A stretch of 64,000 nucleotides of DNA from Microbacterium sp. p3-SID336 (lineage in GTDB: Bacteria; Actinomycetota; Actinomycetes; Actinomycetales; Microbacteriaceae). The translations under genes and the position numbers were made by a program. Shown here piece by piece: positions 1 through 8,758 of the stretch. The DNA is taken from assembly GCF_025143365.1 (NCBI RefSeq), contig NZ_JALXPE010000002.1:1-64000 (forward strand). The letters are read 5' to 3'. The notes under the pieces were generated by a model. That model worked only from the letters and a program-made list of their open reading frames with translations, was not told where the DNA came from and made no database searches. Numbering within the stretch: position 1 is the first letter of the stretch; the number at the start of each line of letters is the position of its first letter.

Positions 1-1857
1 CTTCGCCAGCCGGTAGCGCAGCGACGCCAGCTCGGTGCGCAGCGCTGCGGGGACGCGGTCGCCGAAGGTGTCGTAGAACTCCTCGGTCAGGTCCGCCTCG
101 GTCTTCCAGGCCTCCGGGTCGACGGAGAACAGCTCCTCCAGGTCGTCCGCCGGCACGTCGAGGCCCTCCAGGTTGAGGTCCTCCACGCGCGGGAGCCGCC
201 CGATGGGGCTGTCCACCGCAGGGACCTCCCCCGCGATGCGGCGGATGATCCAGTCCACGACGCGCGAGTTGTCGCCGAAACCGGGCCACAGGAAGCGCCC
301 GTCAGCCCCGCGGCGGAACCAGTTCACCTGGAAGATGCGCGGTGCACGGTCGAAGCGCAGACCGCGGCCGACCTTGAGCCAGTGACCGAAGTAGTCCGCC
401 ATGTTGTAGCCGCAGAACGGCAGCATCGCGAAGGGATCGCGGCGCAGCTCGCCGACCGTCCCCTCCGCCGCCGCCGTGCGCTCGGACGAGATGTTCGAGC
501 CGAGGAACACGCCGTGCGTCCAGTCGGTGGCCTCGACCACGAGCGGCACGTTGCTGGCGCGACGACCGCCGAAGAGGATGACGTCGAGCGGCACGGCCTC
601 CTCCCAGTCCTCGGAGATCTGCGGGCACTGCGCCGCCGACACCGTGAAGCGGGAGTTGGGGTGCGCCGCCGGGCGACCGGAGTCGGGCGTCCACTCGTTG
701 CCCTCCCAGTCGATGAGCTGTGCGGGCGCCTCGTCGGTCAGGCCCTCCCACCACACGTCGCCGTCCGGGCGGAGGGCGACGTTGGTGAAGATCGTGTTGC
801 CCCACAGCGTCTCGACCGCCGTGACGTTGGTCGACTCGCCGGTGCCGGGGGCGACGCCGAAGAAGCCCGCCTCGGGGTTGATGGCCCAGAGCCTGCCGTC
901 CTCACCGGGACGGATCCACGCGATGTCGTCACCGAGCGTCTCGACCTTCCAGCCCGGGATCGTCGGTCGCAGCATCGCGAGGTTCGTCTTGCCGCAGGCC
1001 GAGGGGAACGCGGCCGCGACGTGGTAGGCCTTGCCCTGCGGGTCGATCACCCGGATCAGAAGCATGTGCTCGGCGAGCCAGCCCTCGTCGCGGGCGATCA
1101 CCGAGGCGATGCGCAGCGCGAAGCACTTCTTCGCGAGGATGGCGTTGCCGCCGTAGCCGGAGCCGTAGGAGTACACCTCGAGCGTCTCCGGGAAGTGCAC
1201 GATGTACTTCTCGTCGTTGCAGGGCCACTCCACGTCCGGCTCACCCGCGGCGAGCGGCGCGCCGACCGAGTGCACGGTCTTGACCCACGGGGCGCCCTCG
1301 GCGATCTGCCGCGTCACGGCGTCGCCGACCCGCGTCATGATGCCGATCGACGCGACGGCGTAGGCGCTGTCGGTGACCTGCACGCCGATGTGCGAGAGCG
1401 GACCGCCGACGCGGCCCATCGAGAACGGCACGACGTACATCGTGCGACCCCGCATGGAGCCCTCGAAGATGCCGTTCATGGTCTCGCGCATCTCGGCGGG
1501 ATCCGCCCAGTTGTTCGTGGGACCTGCGTCCTCCTCGCGCTCGGAGGCGATGAACGTGCGCCCCTCGGTGCGGGCGACGTCACTGGGGTGCGAGCGGGCG
1601 AGGTACGAGCCGGGGCGCCATTCGGGGTTCAGCTTGATGAGCTTGCCCTCGTCGACCAGGCCGCGCAGCAGCCAGTCGTTCTCGGCACGCGAGCCGTCCA
1701 CCCAGTGCACCGCGTCGGGCTGGGTGAGCGCGCGGATCTCCTCGACCCACGCCTTCAGTTCCGCCATCGCGGGAGTGTCATACGCGGGAGCAGTGCCGAA
1801 CGTGCGCGTCGTACCGACGGGGGACGTGCGGGGGGTGATGACTTCGGCCATGGCCAT
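1..1857 (-). CDS. pckG: phosphoenolpyruvate carboxykinase (GTP), 3' end just cut by the window edge
   Basis: This enzyme converts oxaloacetate and GTP to PEP, GDP and CO2 in the cytosol, the entry step of gluconeogenesis. The 619 visible codons carry the kinase loop FPSACGKTN with the hyper-reactive cysteine at residue 288, plus [11 protein letters not shown] and [19 protein letters not shown]. The reading frame is still open at base 1. GTP-type PEPCKs are about 605-620 residues, so only the last few residues are missing. The start at 1857 is chosen because AAGGAG lies 5 nt upstream; a second in-frame ATG is at 1851. The gene is divergent from the RamB-like regulator, which suggests control by carbon source. 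Confidence 0.96.
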   Translation of the reverse strand, partial: MAMAEVITPRTSPVGTTRTFGTAPAYDTPAMAELKAWVEEIRALTQPDAVHWVDGSRAENDWLLRGLVDEGKLIKLNPEWRPGSYLARSHPSDVARTEGRTFIASEREEDAGPTNNWADPAEMRETMNGIFEGSMRGRTMYVVPFSMGRVGGPLSHIGVQVTDSAYAVASIGIMTRVGDAVTRQIAEGAPWVKTVHSVGAPLAAGEPDVEWPCNDEKYIVHFPETLEVYSYGSGYGGNAILAKKCFALRIASVIARDEGWLAEHMLLIRVIDPQGKAYHVAAAFPSACGKTNLAMLRPTIPGWKVETLGDDIAWIRPGEDGRLWAINPEAGFFGVAPGTGESTNVTAVETLWGNTIFTNVALRPDGDVWWEGLTDEAPAQLIDWEGNEWTPDSGRPAAHPNSRFTVSAAQCPQISEDWEEAVPLDVILFGGRRASNVPLVVEATDWTHGVFLGSNISSERTAAAEGTVGELRRDPFAMLPFCGYNMADYFGHWLKVGRGLRFDRAPRIFQVNWFRRGADGRFLWPGFGDNSRVVDWIIRRIAGEVPAVDSPIGRLPRVEDLNLEGLDVPADDLEELFSVDPEAWKTEADLTEEFYDTFGDRVPAALRTELASLRYRLAK

Positions 1858-1931
1858 GACTGCTCCTTAGAAGTGTGGGGCGTTGCCTCAATCCTCGCGC
1901 CGGTCGCGCACGACTTTCGGCCGAATAGAGC

Positions 1932-1953
1932 CGAAAGAATCTAGATTCTTTCG
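1932..1953. promoter_or_regulatory. perfect 22-bp palindrome, putative operator between pckG and the RamB-like gene
   Basis: Two copies of the half-site CGAAAGAATCT face each other with no spacer, making a perfect dyad. A second, shorter perfect palindrome, TTCGGCCGAA, lies just to the left at 1916-1925. Together they occupy much of the 110-bp divergent promoter region, 14 bp before the regulator start codon. Regulators of this family often autoregulate, so this is inferred to be the binding site of the adjacent regulator. Confidence 0.7.
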
Positions 1954-1967
1954 CTACACTCAAAACC

Positions 1968-3410
1968 ATGGCGCCCTCAGGAATCCACCTCACGACCCTC
2001 GGCCACCGCATCCGCCACCACCGCCTGGAGAAGGGGTTCACGCTCGACGAGCTCGGCGCCGTCGTCGGAGTCGCCGGCTCGCAGCTCAGCCTGATCGAGA
2101 ACGGCAAGCGCGAGCCCAAGCTGTCGCTGCTGCAGGCGATCGCCCAGGCCACCGGCACCGAGGTCACCGATCTCATCTCGGGCGAGCCGCCGAACCGCCG
2201 CGCCGCCCTCGAGATCGAGCTCGAGCGCGCCCAGGAGAGCCCCGTCTTCCGCCAGCTCGGCGTCGCCCCCGTGCGGGTGACCAAGGGCATGAGCGATGAG
2301 ACCATCGAGTCGATCCTGGGCCTGCACCACGAGCTGCAGCGACGGGAGAAGGAGGCCATCGCCACCCCGGAGGAGGCCCGTCGCGCCAATACCGAGCTGC
2401 GCCTGCGGATGCGCGCGCAGAACAACTACCTGCCCGAGATCGAGAAGCTCGCCGAGAAGCAGCTGAAGGCCGCCGGTCACGTGCAGGGCGCCCTGACCCA
2501 CCGCACGGTGAGCATCATGGCCGAGAAGCTCGGCTTCGAGCTCATTTACGTCAACGACCTCCCGCACTCCACGCGCTCGGTCACCGACCTGGAGAACGGC
2601 CGCATCTACCTGCCGCCCGCGTCCATCCCCGGCGGGCACGGCCTGCGGTCGATGGCGCTGCAGGCCATGGCGCACCGGCTGCTCGGGCACACCCCGCCCA
2701 CCGACTACGCCGACTTCCTGCAGCAGCGCCTGGAGATCAACTACTTCGCCGCGTGCTGCCTGATGCCGGAGACCGCCGCGGTCGCGTTCCTACAGCAGGC
2801 CAAGAAGGACAGGAACCTCGCGGTCGAGGACTTCCGCGACGGCTTCGGCGTGACGCACGAGGCGGCCGGCATGCGCATGACCAACCTCCTCACGCAGCAC
2901 CTGGGCATGTCCCTGCACTTCCTGCGGGTGGACTCCACCGGCGCCCTCACCCGCGTGTACGAGAACGACGGACTGCCGCTGCCCATGGACGTCACGGGGG
3001 CGGTCGAAGGGCAGCGGGTGTGCCGCCGCTTCCAGGCGCGCTCCGCGTTCACGCAGCAGAACCGCACGGTGGAGCACCACCAGTACACGGACACGCCCTC
3101 CGGCACGTTCTGGTGCTCGACCCAGACCGGCTCCTCGACCGAGGGCGAGTTCTCGGTCACGGTGGGCGTGCCGTTCGACGACGCCCGCTGGTGGCGCGGC
3201 CGCGAGACCACCGACCGCGCGGTGTCGACCTGCCCGGACGAGGCGTGCTGCCGCCGCCCCTCCCCCGAGCTCACGGAGCGCTGGGCCGGTCGCGCGTGGC
3301 CGAGCGCCCGCGTGCACACCCACATGTTCTCGCCGTTGCCCCGGGGCGCGTTCCCCGGTGTGGACGACAACGAGGTGTACAACTTCCTGGGCCGCCACGC
3401 CAGCGAGTGA
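1968..3410 (+). CDS. XRE-type transcriptional regulator of the ScfR/RamB (short-chain fatty acyl) family
   Basis: The 480-residue protein has an N-terminal XRE helix-turn-helix (about residues 10-66, LDELGAVVGVAGSQLSLIENGKREPKL). A central IrrE/DUF955-like domain follows, with a degenerate protease-like motif MAHRLLGH, then a C-terminal DUF2083-type region containing several Cys residues. This order is that of RamB and related short-chain acyl-responsive regulators of acetate, propionate and glyoxylate metabolism. It is divergent from pckG and gapB lies 1.2 kb away, so control of gluconeogenic genes is plausible. The effector is not visible in the sequence, and the assignment to RamB itself rather than a paralogue is uncertain. 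Confidence 0.85.
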   Translation: MAPSGIHLTTLGHRIRHHRLEKGFTLDELGAVVGVAGSQLSLIENGKREPKLSLLQAIAQATGTEVTDLISGEPPNRRAALEIELERAQESPVFRQLGVAPVRVTKGMSDETIESILGLHHELQRREKEAIATPEEARRANTELRLRMRAQNNYLPEIEKLAEKQLKAAGHVQGALTHRTVSIMAEKLGFELIYVNDLPHSTRSVTDLENGRIYLPPASIPGGHGLRSMALQAMAHRLLGHTPPTDYADFLQQRLEINYFAACCLMPETAAVAFLQQAKKDRNLAVEDFRDGFGVTHEAAGMRMTNLLTQHLGMSLHFLRVDSTGALTRVYENDGLPLPMDVTGAVEGQRVCRRFQARSAFTQQNRTVEHHQYTDTPSGTFWCSTQTGSSTEGEFSVTVGVPFDDARWWRGRETTDRAVSTCPDEACCRRPSPELTERWAGRAWPSARVHTHMFSPLPRGAFPGVDDNEVYNFLGRHASE

Positions 3411-3437
3411 CCCGGCCGCGGGCTCGGTCGGACAGGC

Positions 3438-4481
3438 TCAGGCGATGAACGCGGCGAAGCGGGCGAGCGCCGCGGCCACCGCCTCCGGATCCTCCGGCTC
3501 CTCGAACAGCTCGGGCTCGGTGGTGTGCGCGGCGGCCGCGTGCGTCCAGCAGCCGATGACACGTCCTCGCTCCACGACGGTCGCGCGCACCATCCCGTTC
3601 TTCCCCGGGCCGACCGCGGCGAGGTGGGCGGGCGCGCACGCGACCGTGCGGTCGGCGTAGGAGATGTAGTACTCGTCGAAGGCGCCGAGCGCGTACACGG
3701 TCGGCGCCTTCGCGGCACGGCGGGGCCGCGAGGCCCCCGCGAACACCCCCTCCTCGATCTCGGTCACGCGTCCGGCCGCGCGCTGCAGCGCCTCGCGCGA
3801 CTGCCCGAGCGTGAGCCCGGACCACCACGCGAAGTCGGCGACCCCGGCGGGCCCGTGCCCCTCGATGTACCGCACGAACAGCTCGGCCAGCGGGTCCTCC
3901 GGGCGCGTGTGCGCGCGGATGTGCTCCTCGACCAGCACGAACCGCTGCTCGCGAGTGATGCCGTCGCGCGCCGCGACCGGGCCCTGCACCACGACTCCGG
4001 CGATCGTGAGCTCGAACAGCAGGTGGATGCCGCGCTGCCCCGACGGGTCGATGCCGATGCCCTCCAGCACCGTGAACACCTCGCTGCGGGTGAGGCCGCC
4101 CTCCCGCAGCCGCGGGGTCAGCGCCACGACGGCCGCGGCGATCATGTCGTCGTCGATGCCCAGCTGACGCTGTCGCGAGGCCGCCTGCTGCCGCTGCCGG
4201 GCGGCCGTGACCTCCAGCACCCAGCCGAGGTCCTGCGCCGGCACCGTGTGCAGCGTGCCGCGCATGGTCCACGCGCGCACGAGCTCGCCCCTGTCGAACG
4301 CCGCGTCCACGTCGCGCAGCCGCACGTCTCCCCTGGTGCGCAGCGCGAGCGCCCAGCGGCCCGCGGTGAAGTCCTGGCTCTGCACGGCGAGCAGGTGCGC
4401 CGCAGCCGCTGTCACATCGCGTGCGGGCGCGGTCAGCCGGTGCGCGCGGAGGCGCTCGTCCCGCCATCGGGTGATCTGCAT
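3438..4481 (-). CDS. winged-helix DNA-binding domain protein, AlkZ/YcaQ-like DNA glycosylase family
   Basis: The 347-residue protein starts MQITRWRDERLRAHRL and contains VQSQDF near residue 35, which aligns with the catalytic Q-x-Q region of AlkZ/YcaQ-type glycosylases that excise bulky alkylated or crosslinked bases. Further family features are RAWTMRGTLHTV and the C-terminal FDEYYISYADR. The start at 4481 is taken because the family similarity begins there, although the frame stays open further upstream into gapB. It is convergent with the RamB-like gene, with only 27 bp between stops. A self-resistance role is known only for members inside toxin clusters, and none is seen here, so general repair is the cautious reading. 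Confidence 0.75.
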   Translation of the reverse strand: MQITRWRDERLRAHRLTAPARDVTAAAAHLLAVQSQDFTAGRWALALRTRGDVRLRDVDAAFDRGELVRAWTMRGTLHTVPAQDLGWVLEVTAARQRQQAASRQRQLGIDDDMIAAAVVALTPRLREGGLTRSEVFTVLEGIGIDPSGQRGIHLLFELTIAGVVVQGPVAARDGITREQRFVLVEEHIRAHTRPEDPLAELFVRYIEGHGPAGVADFAWWSGLTLGQSREALQRAAGRVTEIEEGVFAGASRPRRAAKAPTVYALGAFDEYYISYADRTVACAPAHLAAVGPGKNGMVRATVVERGRVIGCWTHAAAAHTTEPELFEEPEDPEAVAAALARFAAFIA

Positions 4482-4564
4482 GCCCTCATCATGCCGGGCC
4501 CCACCCTCATTCGCCCCCCGCCGCCCGCGACGGCGGGCGAACGGGAAGCGGGCGCCGGGGCGCC

Positions 4565-6013
4565 TCAGGCCTGGAGCGTGACCGTGCGCCGCTCGGGGAG
4601 CACGACCGGGTGCGAGCCGGCCATGACCTCCAGCACGCGGATCACCTGGCACGAGTAGCCGAACTCGTTGTCGTACCAGACGTAGAGGATGACTGTGTTC
4701 TCGTCGGCGATGGTCGCCAGGCCGTCGACGATCCCAGCGCGGTGCGACCCGACGAAGTCCGTCGAGACGACCTCGGGGCTCTCCACATAGTCGATCTGCT
4801 GGCGCAGCTTGGAGTGCAGCGACACCCGGCGCAGGTAGTCGTTGACCTGCTCCTTCGTCGCGGGGCGCTCCAGCGTGAGGTGCAGCACCGCGAGCGACAC
4901 GTCCGGCGTCGGCACCCGGATCGCACTGCCGGTGAGCCGACCCTCCAGCTGCGGCAGCGCCTTGGCGACGGCCTTGGCCGCGCCGGTCTCGGTGATGACC
5001 ATGTTCAGCACGGCGGAGCGCCCACGGCGGTCGCCCTTGTGGAAGTTGTCGATCAGGTTCTGGTCGTTCGTGAACGAATGCACGGTCTCCACGTGCCCCT
5101 TCACGACGCCGTAGGCCTCGTCGATCGCGGCGAGCACAGGCGTGATCGCGTTGGTCGTGCAGGAGGCGGCCGACACGATGCGGTCCTCGGGGGTGACCGA
5201 GGAGTCGTTGATGCCGTGCACGATGTTCTTGAGCGCGCCCTTGCCCGGCGCCGTCAGCAGCACGCGCGCGACCCCGGTCGAGCGGAGGTGCTGCGACAGG
5301 CCGGCCTCGTCGCGCCAGCGGCCGGTGTTGTCCACGACGATCGCGTCGCGGATGCCGTAGGCCGTGTAGTCGATCGACGCGGGGTCGTCGGAGTAGATCA
5401 CCTGGATGCGGGTGCCGTTCGCGATGATCTGCTCGGCCTCCTCGTCGACCGTGACGGAGCCTGCGAAGCGCCCGTGCACCGAGTCGCGCAGCAGGAGCGA
5501 GGCGCGCTTGACCAGGTCGTTCTCGGATCCACGGCGCACCACGATCGCACGCAGGCGCAGCCCGCTGCCGCCGCCCGTGTGGGCGATGAGGATGCGCGCC
5601 AGCAGGCGCCCGATGCGCCCGAAGCCGTAGAGCACGACGTCGGTGGGCTCCGCAGCGACCGCGCCGACCGCGGGGGCGAGCGCCTCGGCCAGGTACTCGT
5701 CGAGCGGGCGGCCGCTGGCGGCGTGCCCCTCCACGAGCCGTGCCACGTCGAGCGAGGAGGCGCCGGGAGCGAGTGCGTGGATGGCCTCCAGCACGGCGAG
5801 GCTGTCCTCGAGGGCGAGCCGTTCGTGGCCGAGCTGGGCCACGCGATCGTGCATCTCCACGAGACCGGTGGCCGAGAGGCCGAGCAGCCGGTGCCCGTGC
5901 AGCGAGGTGACCACGTCGCGGTCGCGCTTGAGTGCCCCGATGAGCGGGATCATCCGCTCCGCCAGCTCTTCGCTCGCCGTCCATTCGTCGCGGGGTGCCG
6001 CGGAATCGTTCAT
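4565..6013 (-). CDS. gapB: long-form glyceraldehyde-3-phosphate dehydrogenase, GapB-like
   Basis: The 482-residue protein has about 120 extra N-terminal residues before the dinucleotide motif VVLYGFGRIGRLLAR (from about residue 125). The catalytic cysteine is Cys285 in SAASCTTNAIT, followed by HSFTNDQNLIDN and the conserved C-terminal WYDNEFGYS. Classical glycolytic GAPDH is about 335 residues. The long form corresponds to actinobacterial GapB, which in Corynebacterium works mainly in the gluconeogenic direction. Its proximity to pckG fits that role. Cofactor preference cannot be read with certainty. The start at 6013 gives the expected family N-terminus. Confidence 0.9.
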   Translation of the reverse strand: MNDSAAPRDEWTASEELAERMIPLIGALKRDRDVVTSLHGHRLLGLSATGLVEMHDRVAQLGHERLALEDSLAVLEAIHALAPGASSLDVARLVEGHAASGRPLDEYLAEALAPAVGAVAAEPTDVVLYGFGRIGRLLARILIAHTGGGSGLRLRAIVVRRGSENDLVKRASLLLRDSVHGRFAGSVTVDEEAEQIIANGTRIQVIYSDDPASIDYTAYGIRDAIVVDNTGRWRDEAGLSQHLRSTGVARVLLTAPGKGALKNIVHGINDSSVTPEDRIVSAASCTTNAITPVLAAIDEAYGVVKGHVETVHSFTNDQNLIDNFHKGDRRGRSAVLNMVITETGAAKAVAKALPQLEGRLTGSAIRVPTPDVSLAVLHLTLERPATKEQVNDYLRRVSLHSKLRQQIDYVESPEVVSTDFVGSHRAGIVDGLATIADENTVILYVWYDNEFGYSCQVIRVLEVMAGSHPVVLPERRTVTLQA

Positions 6014-6160
6014 CTGCGTCCTTGCATGTGTGAGCGCGCGCCGAGGTCGCCGGCGCGCGCGAGGTTGCCGGGTGGATCGGGGGATGCCTCCAGCGTACAA
6101 GCCGCGCGGCGCCCCGCCGAATCGCCGGGTGCGCCGCCTCCCGCCGACGCGAGTTTTACG

Positions 6161-6174
6161 TCTACACTGGTGGA
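6161..6174. promoter_or_regulatory. operator-like dyad, copy 1 of the TCTAY-N4-GTRGR family
   Basis: The sequence TCTACACTGGTGGA lies 3 bp before the amidohydrolase start codon and includes a -10-like TACACT (6163-6168). That position implies a leaderless or nearly leaderless transcript and a repressor that would cover the -10 element. Three more copies occur at 8706, 15556 and 16706, each at an apparent promoter of the same island. Confidence 0.6.
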
Positions 6175-6177
6175 ATA

Positions 6178-7521
6178 ATGAGCACTGCACTCCCCGGCGA
6201 CGACGCCGACCTCCTCCTCCGCGGCGGCCGCATCCACACCTTCGACGAGCACGACAGCGTCGCCACCGCGATCGCCGTGCGCGACGGCGTGGTCGTCGCG
6301 GTCGACGCCGACGCCGAAGCCCTGCCCGCCCGCGCCACCGTGGAGCTCGACGGCCGCACCGCGGTCCCCGGCATCAACGACGCGCACCTGCACGCCGCCT
6401 GGCTCGGCGCTCGCTGGCCGCACCTGTTCTTCTCGGACACCCCGCCGGAGCAGCAGCCCTCCGGGCGCCTCGTCGCCACCGCCGGCGAACGCCGGAGCAC
6501 CCTCCGCCGCGCGTGGCGGCTGCTCGCCGAGCTCGGCATCACGAGCTACACCGAACCGGGCATCGGCCCCGGGGAGGACGCAGGCGAGACCGGATGCTTC
6601 GGCAGCGACATGCTCGACGCCTACGTGCAGCTGCACCGCGAGGGCGGACAGACCTCCCGCGTCACGCTGCTGCGCCTGTTCGGCACCATCGACGGCGAGA
6701 GCACGCTCGACGACTTCGCCGCCGGCATCCAGGTCCCGCCACCGGACACCGACCCGCGCTGGCTCGCGATCCCCGGGGTGAAGATCTTCGCGGACGGCAT
6801 CCCGCCCCTCGCGACCGCGTGGACGGCGGAGCCCTACGCAGACGGGACCACGGGGCACCTGCTCACGCGTGGCGATGCCGATCCGCTCTCGGCCTTCCAG
6901 CGCATGGTCGAGCTCGCCGCGGCGCGAGGCCTTCAGATCGCGGTGCACGCCACGGGCGACCGCTCCATCGCCGAGTTCCTCGGGGTGCTGGAACGGCTGA
7001 ACGACGCCCCACCGGCGCCCGGGCCGCACTACGTCGTGCACGGCGACCTCGCCACTCCTGCGCAGATCGCACGGATGCGCGCCGTCGGGGCGGGCTTCGC
7101 GGTACAGCCCCTGATCGCGACGCACACCCACTCCTGGGCGGAGGCGCAGCTGGGTGAGGCGCGCACGGCCGCCGCCTGGCCGCTCGCCGAGATGCTCGTC
7201 TCCGGAGTGCTCACCACGCTGACAAGCGACGCCCCCATCGCCACGCCCGACTGGCGCCCCAGCCTCGACGCGTCGCTGCAGCTCGTGACGGCAGCCGGAG
7301 CGCGCGACGACGTGCACACGCGCCGGCGACTCCTGCGGTCCATGACGACGGAGGCCGCCCGCCAGGACGGCGCCGCACGCTGGAAGGGCACGCTCGAGCC
7401 CGGCAGGGTCGCCGATCTCACGGTGCTCGACGAGGACCCGCTCGCCGCCGGCCGCGCGTTCGCGGACCTGACGGTGGAGCGCACGATCGTCGACGGCCGC
7501 ACGGTCTACGCCCGCGACTGA
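6178..7521 (+). CDS. amidohydrolase family protein (YtcJ-like)
   Basis: The 447-residue protein is a metal-dependent TIM-barrel hydrolase of the amidohydrolase superfamily. Visible motifs are the HxH pair in INDAHLHAAW, GVKIFADGIPPLA, the later metal/catalytic histidine in IAVHATGDRSI, and the aspartate of LTSDAPIATPDW. It is shorter than typical YtcJ proteins (about 530 residues) but both ends look intact. There is no signal peptide, so it is cytosolic. The substrate is unknown, and an N-acyl, carbamoyl or cyclic-amide bond is likely. It is divergent from gapB and carries the island operator immediately before its start, so it probably belongs to the catabolic regulon. Confidence 0.85.
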   Translation: MSTALPGDDADLLLRGGRIHTFDEHDSVATAIAVRDGVVVAVDADAEALPARATVELDGRTAVPGINDAHLHAAWLGARWPHLFFSDTPPEQQPSGRLVATAGERRSTLRRAWRLLAELGITSYTEPGIGPGEDAGETGCFGSDMLDAYVQLHREGGQTSRVTLLRLFGTIDGESTLDDFAAGIQVPPPDTDPRWLAIPGVKIFADGIPPLATAWTAEPYADGTTGHLLTRGDADPLSAFQRMVELAAARGLQIAVHATGDRSIAEFLGVLERLNDAPPAPGPHYVVHGDLATPAQIARMRAVGAGFAVQPLIATHTHSWAEAQLGEARTAAAWPLAEMLVSGVLTTLTSDAPIATPDWRPSLDASLQLVTAAGARDDVHTRRRLLRSMTTEAARQDGAARWKGTLEPGRVADLTVLDEDPLAAGRAFADLTVERTIVDGRTVYARD

Positions 7522-7552
7522 CCAGCGGATCCTGCCCGCTCTCGCCCGCACG

Positions 7553-7590
7553 GCGGTCCGCGGAGGATGCCGCGGTCCGCGGAGGATGCC
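7553..7590. repeat. 19-bp tandem duplication between convergent genes
   Basis: A 19-bp unit beginning GCGGTCCGCGGAGGATGCC is present twice head to tail, followed by the start of a third (GCGGGGCG). It lies just downstream of the amidohydrolase stop and before the terminator hairpin. Confidence 0.85.
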
Positions 7591-7629
7591 GCGGGGCGTG
7601 CGCGAACCACGCCGCCCGCACGCGAAAAC

Positions 7630-7661
7630 GGCGGGCGGCATGTTCACGCATGCCGCCCGCC
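7630..7661. terminator. strong bidirectional hairpin between convergent genes
   Basis: The arms GGCGGGCGGCATG and CATGCCGCCCGCC pair perfectly over 13 bp around a 6-nt loop (TTCACG). On the left arm it is preceded by GAAAAC; there is no long U-tract, as is usual in high-GC actinobacteria. It lies between the amidohydrolase (+) and the methyltransferase-like gene (-) and can serve both. Confidence 0.8.
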
Positions 7662-7696
7662 TCTGATCCCCCTCGGACCAGTCTGTGACCGCGGTG

Positions 7697-8686
7697 CTAC
7701 ACCGCGGTGGCCACCAGCACCCGCGGGCTCCCGGGCAGAGCGACCGTGTCGCGCACCGACCAGCCGGCGTCGCTCAGCCAGCCGCGCACCTGCACCTCCG
7801 GGTACACCACGGTGCCGTCGATGACCAGGTACTCCCCCGCGTGCAGGGCGTCGAGCGCGCGCTGCTCGGCATCGTCGTCGAGGAAGAAGTCGAGCACGGT
7901 GAGCGTCGCGCCGTCGGCCGCCGCCGCACGCAGGTTGCGGAAGATCTGCGCGTTCTCCTCGGCGGAGAAGCGGTGGATCACGTGGTTCGCGAACACCGCG
8001 TCATACGCGCCCTCCGGGGTGGCGGTCGCCGTCTCGCCCACCTCGACGGACGCGCGGTCGGCGACCCCTGCCGCCTCGACGGCCTCGGCCACGCCGTCCT
8101 CGAAGCCGGGGGCGTAGACGAAGGTCGTGTGCAGCTGCGGGTTGCGGGCCATGACCGACAGCGCGAACTCGGCCGAGAGCCCGCCGAAGTCGAGCGCCCT
8201 GGTCGCGCCGGAGAGGTCGACGAGGCGGCCGAACTCCTGGGCGTGCAGGCGGTTGTAGGTCATGACGCCGGCCATGAACGTGCCCCAGCGCGCGTCGTCC
8301 ATCTGCAGGTCGCCTGGCTCGGTCGTGTCGACCGTGTGCGCGAACTGCAGCCAGTGGGGGTAGCTGATCTCGTCGAGGAAGGTGAGGAAGGGCGCGAGGT
8401 CGATGACCGCGTCGCCCCCGGTCAGGTAGGCCGCGGCGTCGGCCTCGAGGGCGTAGCGGCCGTCGCTGCGGCTGAGCAGGCCCTTCGCCGCCATGGCATC
8501 GGCGAGCAGGCGGGCGATGCGCTCGCTCACTCCGCAGCGCTCCGCGATCGCCGCGGCGGTGTCCGCTCCGCTCGCGACGGCGGCGAACAGGCCGATCCTG
8601 CTGGCCTGGAACAGCTGCTTGGCGGCCATGTAGCCGGTGGCGATGTCGAGGATGCGCGCGGCGTCCGGCGTGGGGGTGTCGGTCAT
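7697..8686 (-). CDS. O-methyltransferase-like protein with degenerate SAM motif
   Basis: The 329-residue protein has the layout of small-molecule O-methyltransferases of the COMT/hydroxyindole type: an N-terminal dimerisation winged helix (MAAKQLFQASRIGLFAAV... CGVSERIARLLADAMAAKGLL) and a C-terminal Rossmann domain. The glycine-rich SAM motif, normally DVGGGxG, reads DFGGLSAE here. The residue after the second strand is Y (FVYAPG) where D is usual, and the catalytic HxxHD region reads HVIHRF. It may therefore bind SAM weakly or catalyse a non-methyl-transfer reaction, as happens in some family members. A copy of the island operator lies 20 bp upstream of its start. Confidence 0.75.
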   Translation of the reverse strand: MTDTPTPDAARILDIATGYMAAKQLFQASRIGLFAAVASGADTAAAIAERCGVSERIARLLADAMAAKGLLSRSDGRYALEADAAAYLTGGDAVIDLAPFLTFLDEISYPHWLQFAHTVDTTEPGDLQMDDARWGTFMAGVMTYNRLHAQEFGRLVDLSGATRALDFGGLSAEFALSVMARNPQLHTTFVYAPGFEDGVAEAVEAAGVADRASVEVGETATATPEGAYDAVFANHVIHRFSAEENAQIFRNLRAAAADGATLTVLDFFLDDDAEQRALDALHAGEYLVIDGTVVYPEVQVRGWLSDAGWSVRDTVALPGSPRVLVATAV

Positions 8687-8705
8687 GAGGAGTGCCTTTC
8701 GATTG

Positions 8706-8719
8706 TCTACAGACGTGGG
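8706..8719. promoter_or_regulatory. operator-like dyad, copy 2 of the TCTAY-N4-GTRGR family
   Basis: The sequence TCTACAGACGTGGG lies 20 bp upstream of the methyltransferase-like start (minus strand), in the 72-bp gap between that gene and the alpha/beta hydrolase. The dyad is imperfect at the last position. Its placement suggests a separate regulated promoter inside the minus-strand gene string. Confidence 0.55.
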
Positions 8720-8758
8720 AAATAAAGAGCAGGGGAAGCCGGAGACTCGGCTCGGAGA

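Noticed and set aside
3438..4481. The AlkZ-like gene as a self-resistance gene for a genotoxin
   Set aside because: No biosynthetic cluster is visible around it; ordinary repair is sufficient.
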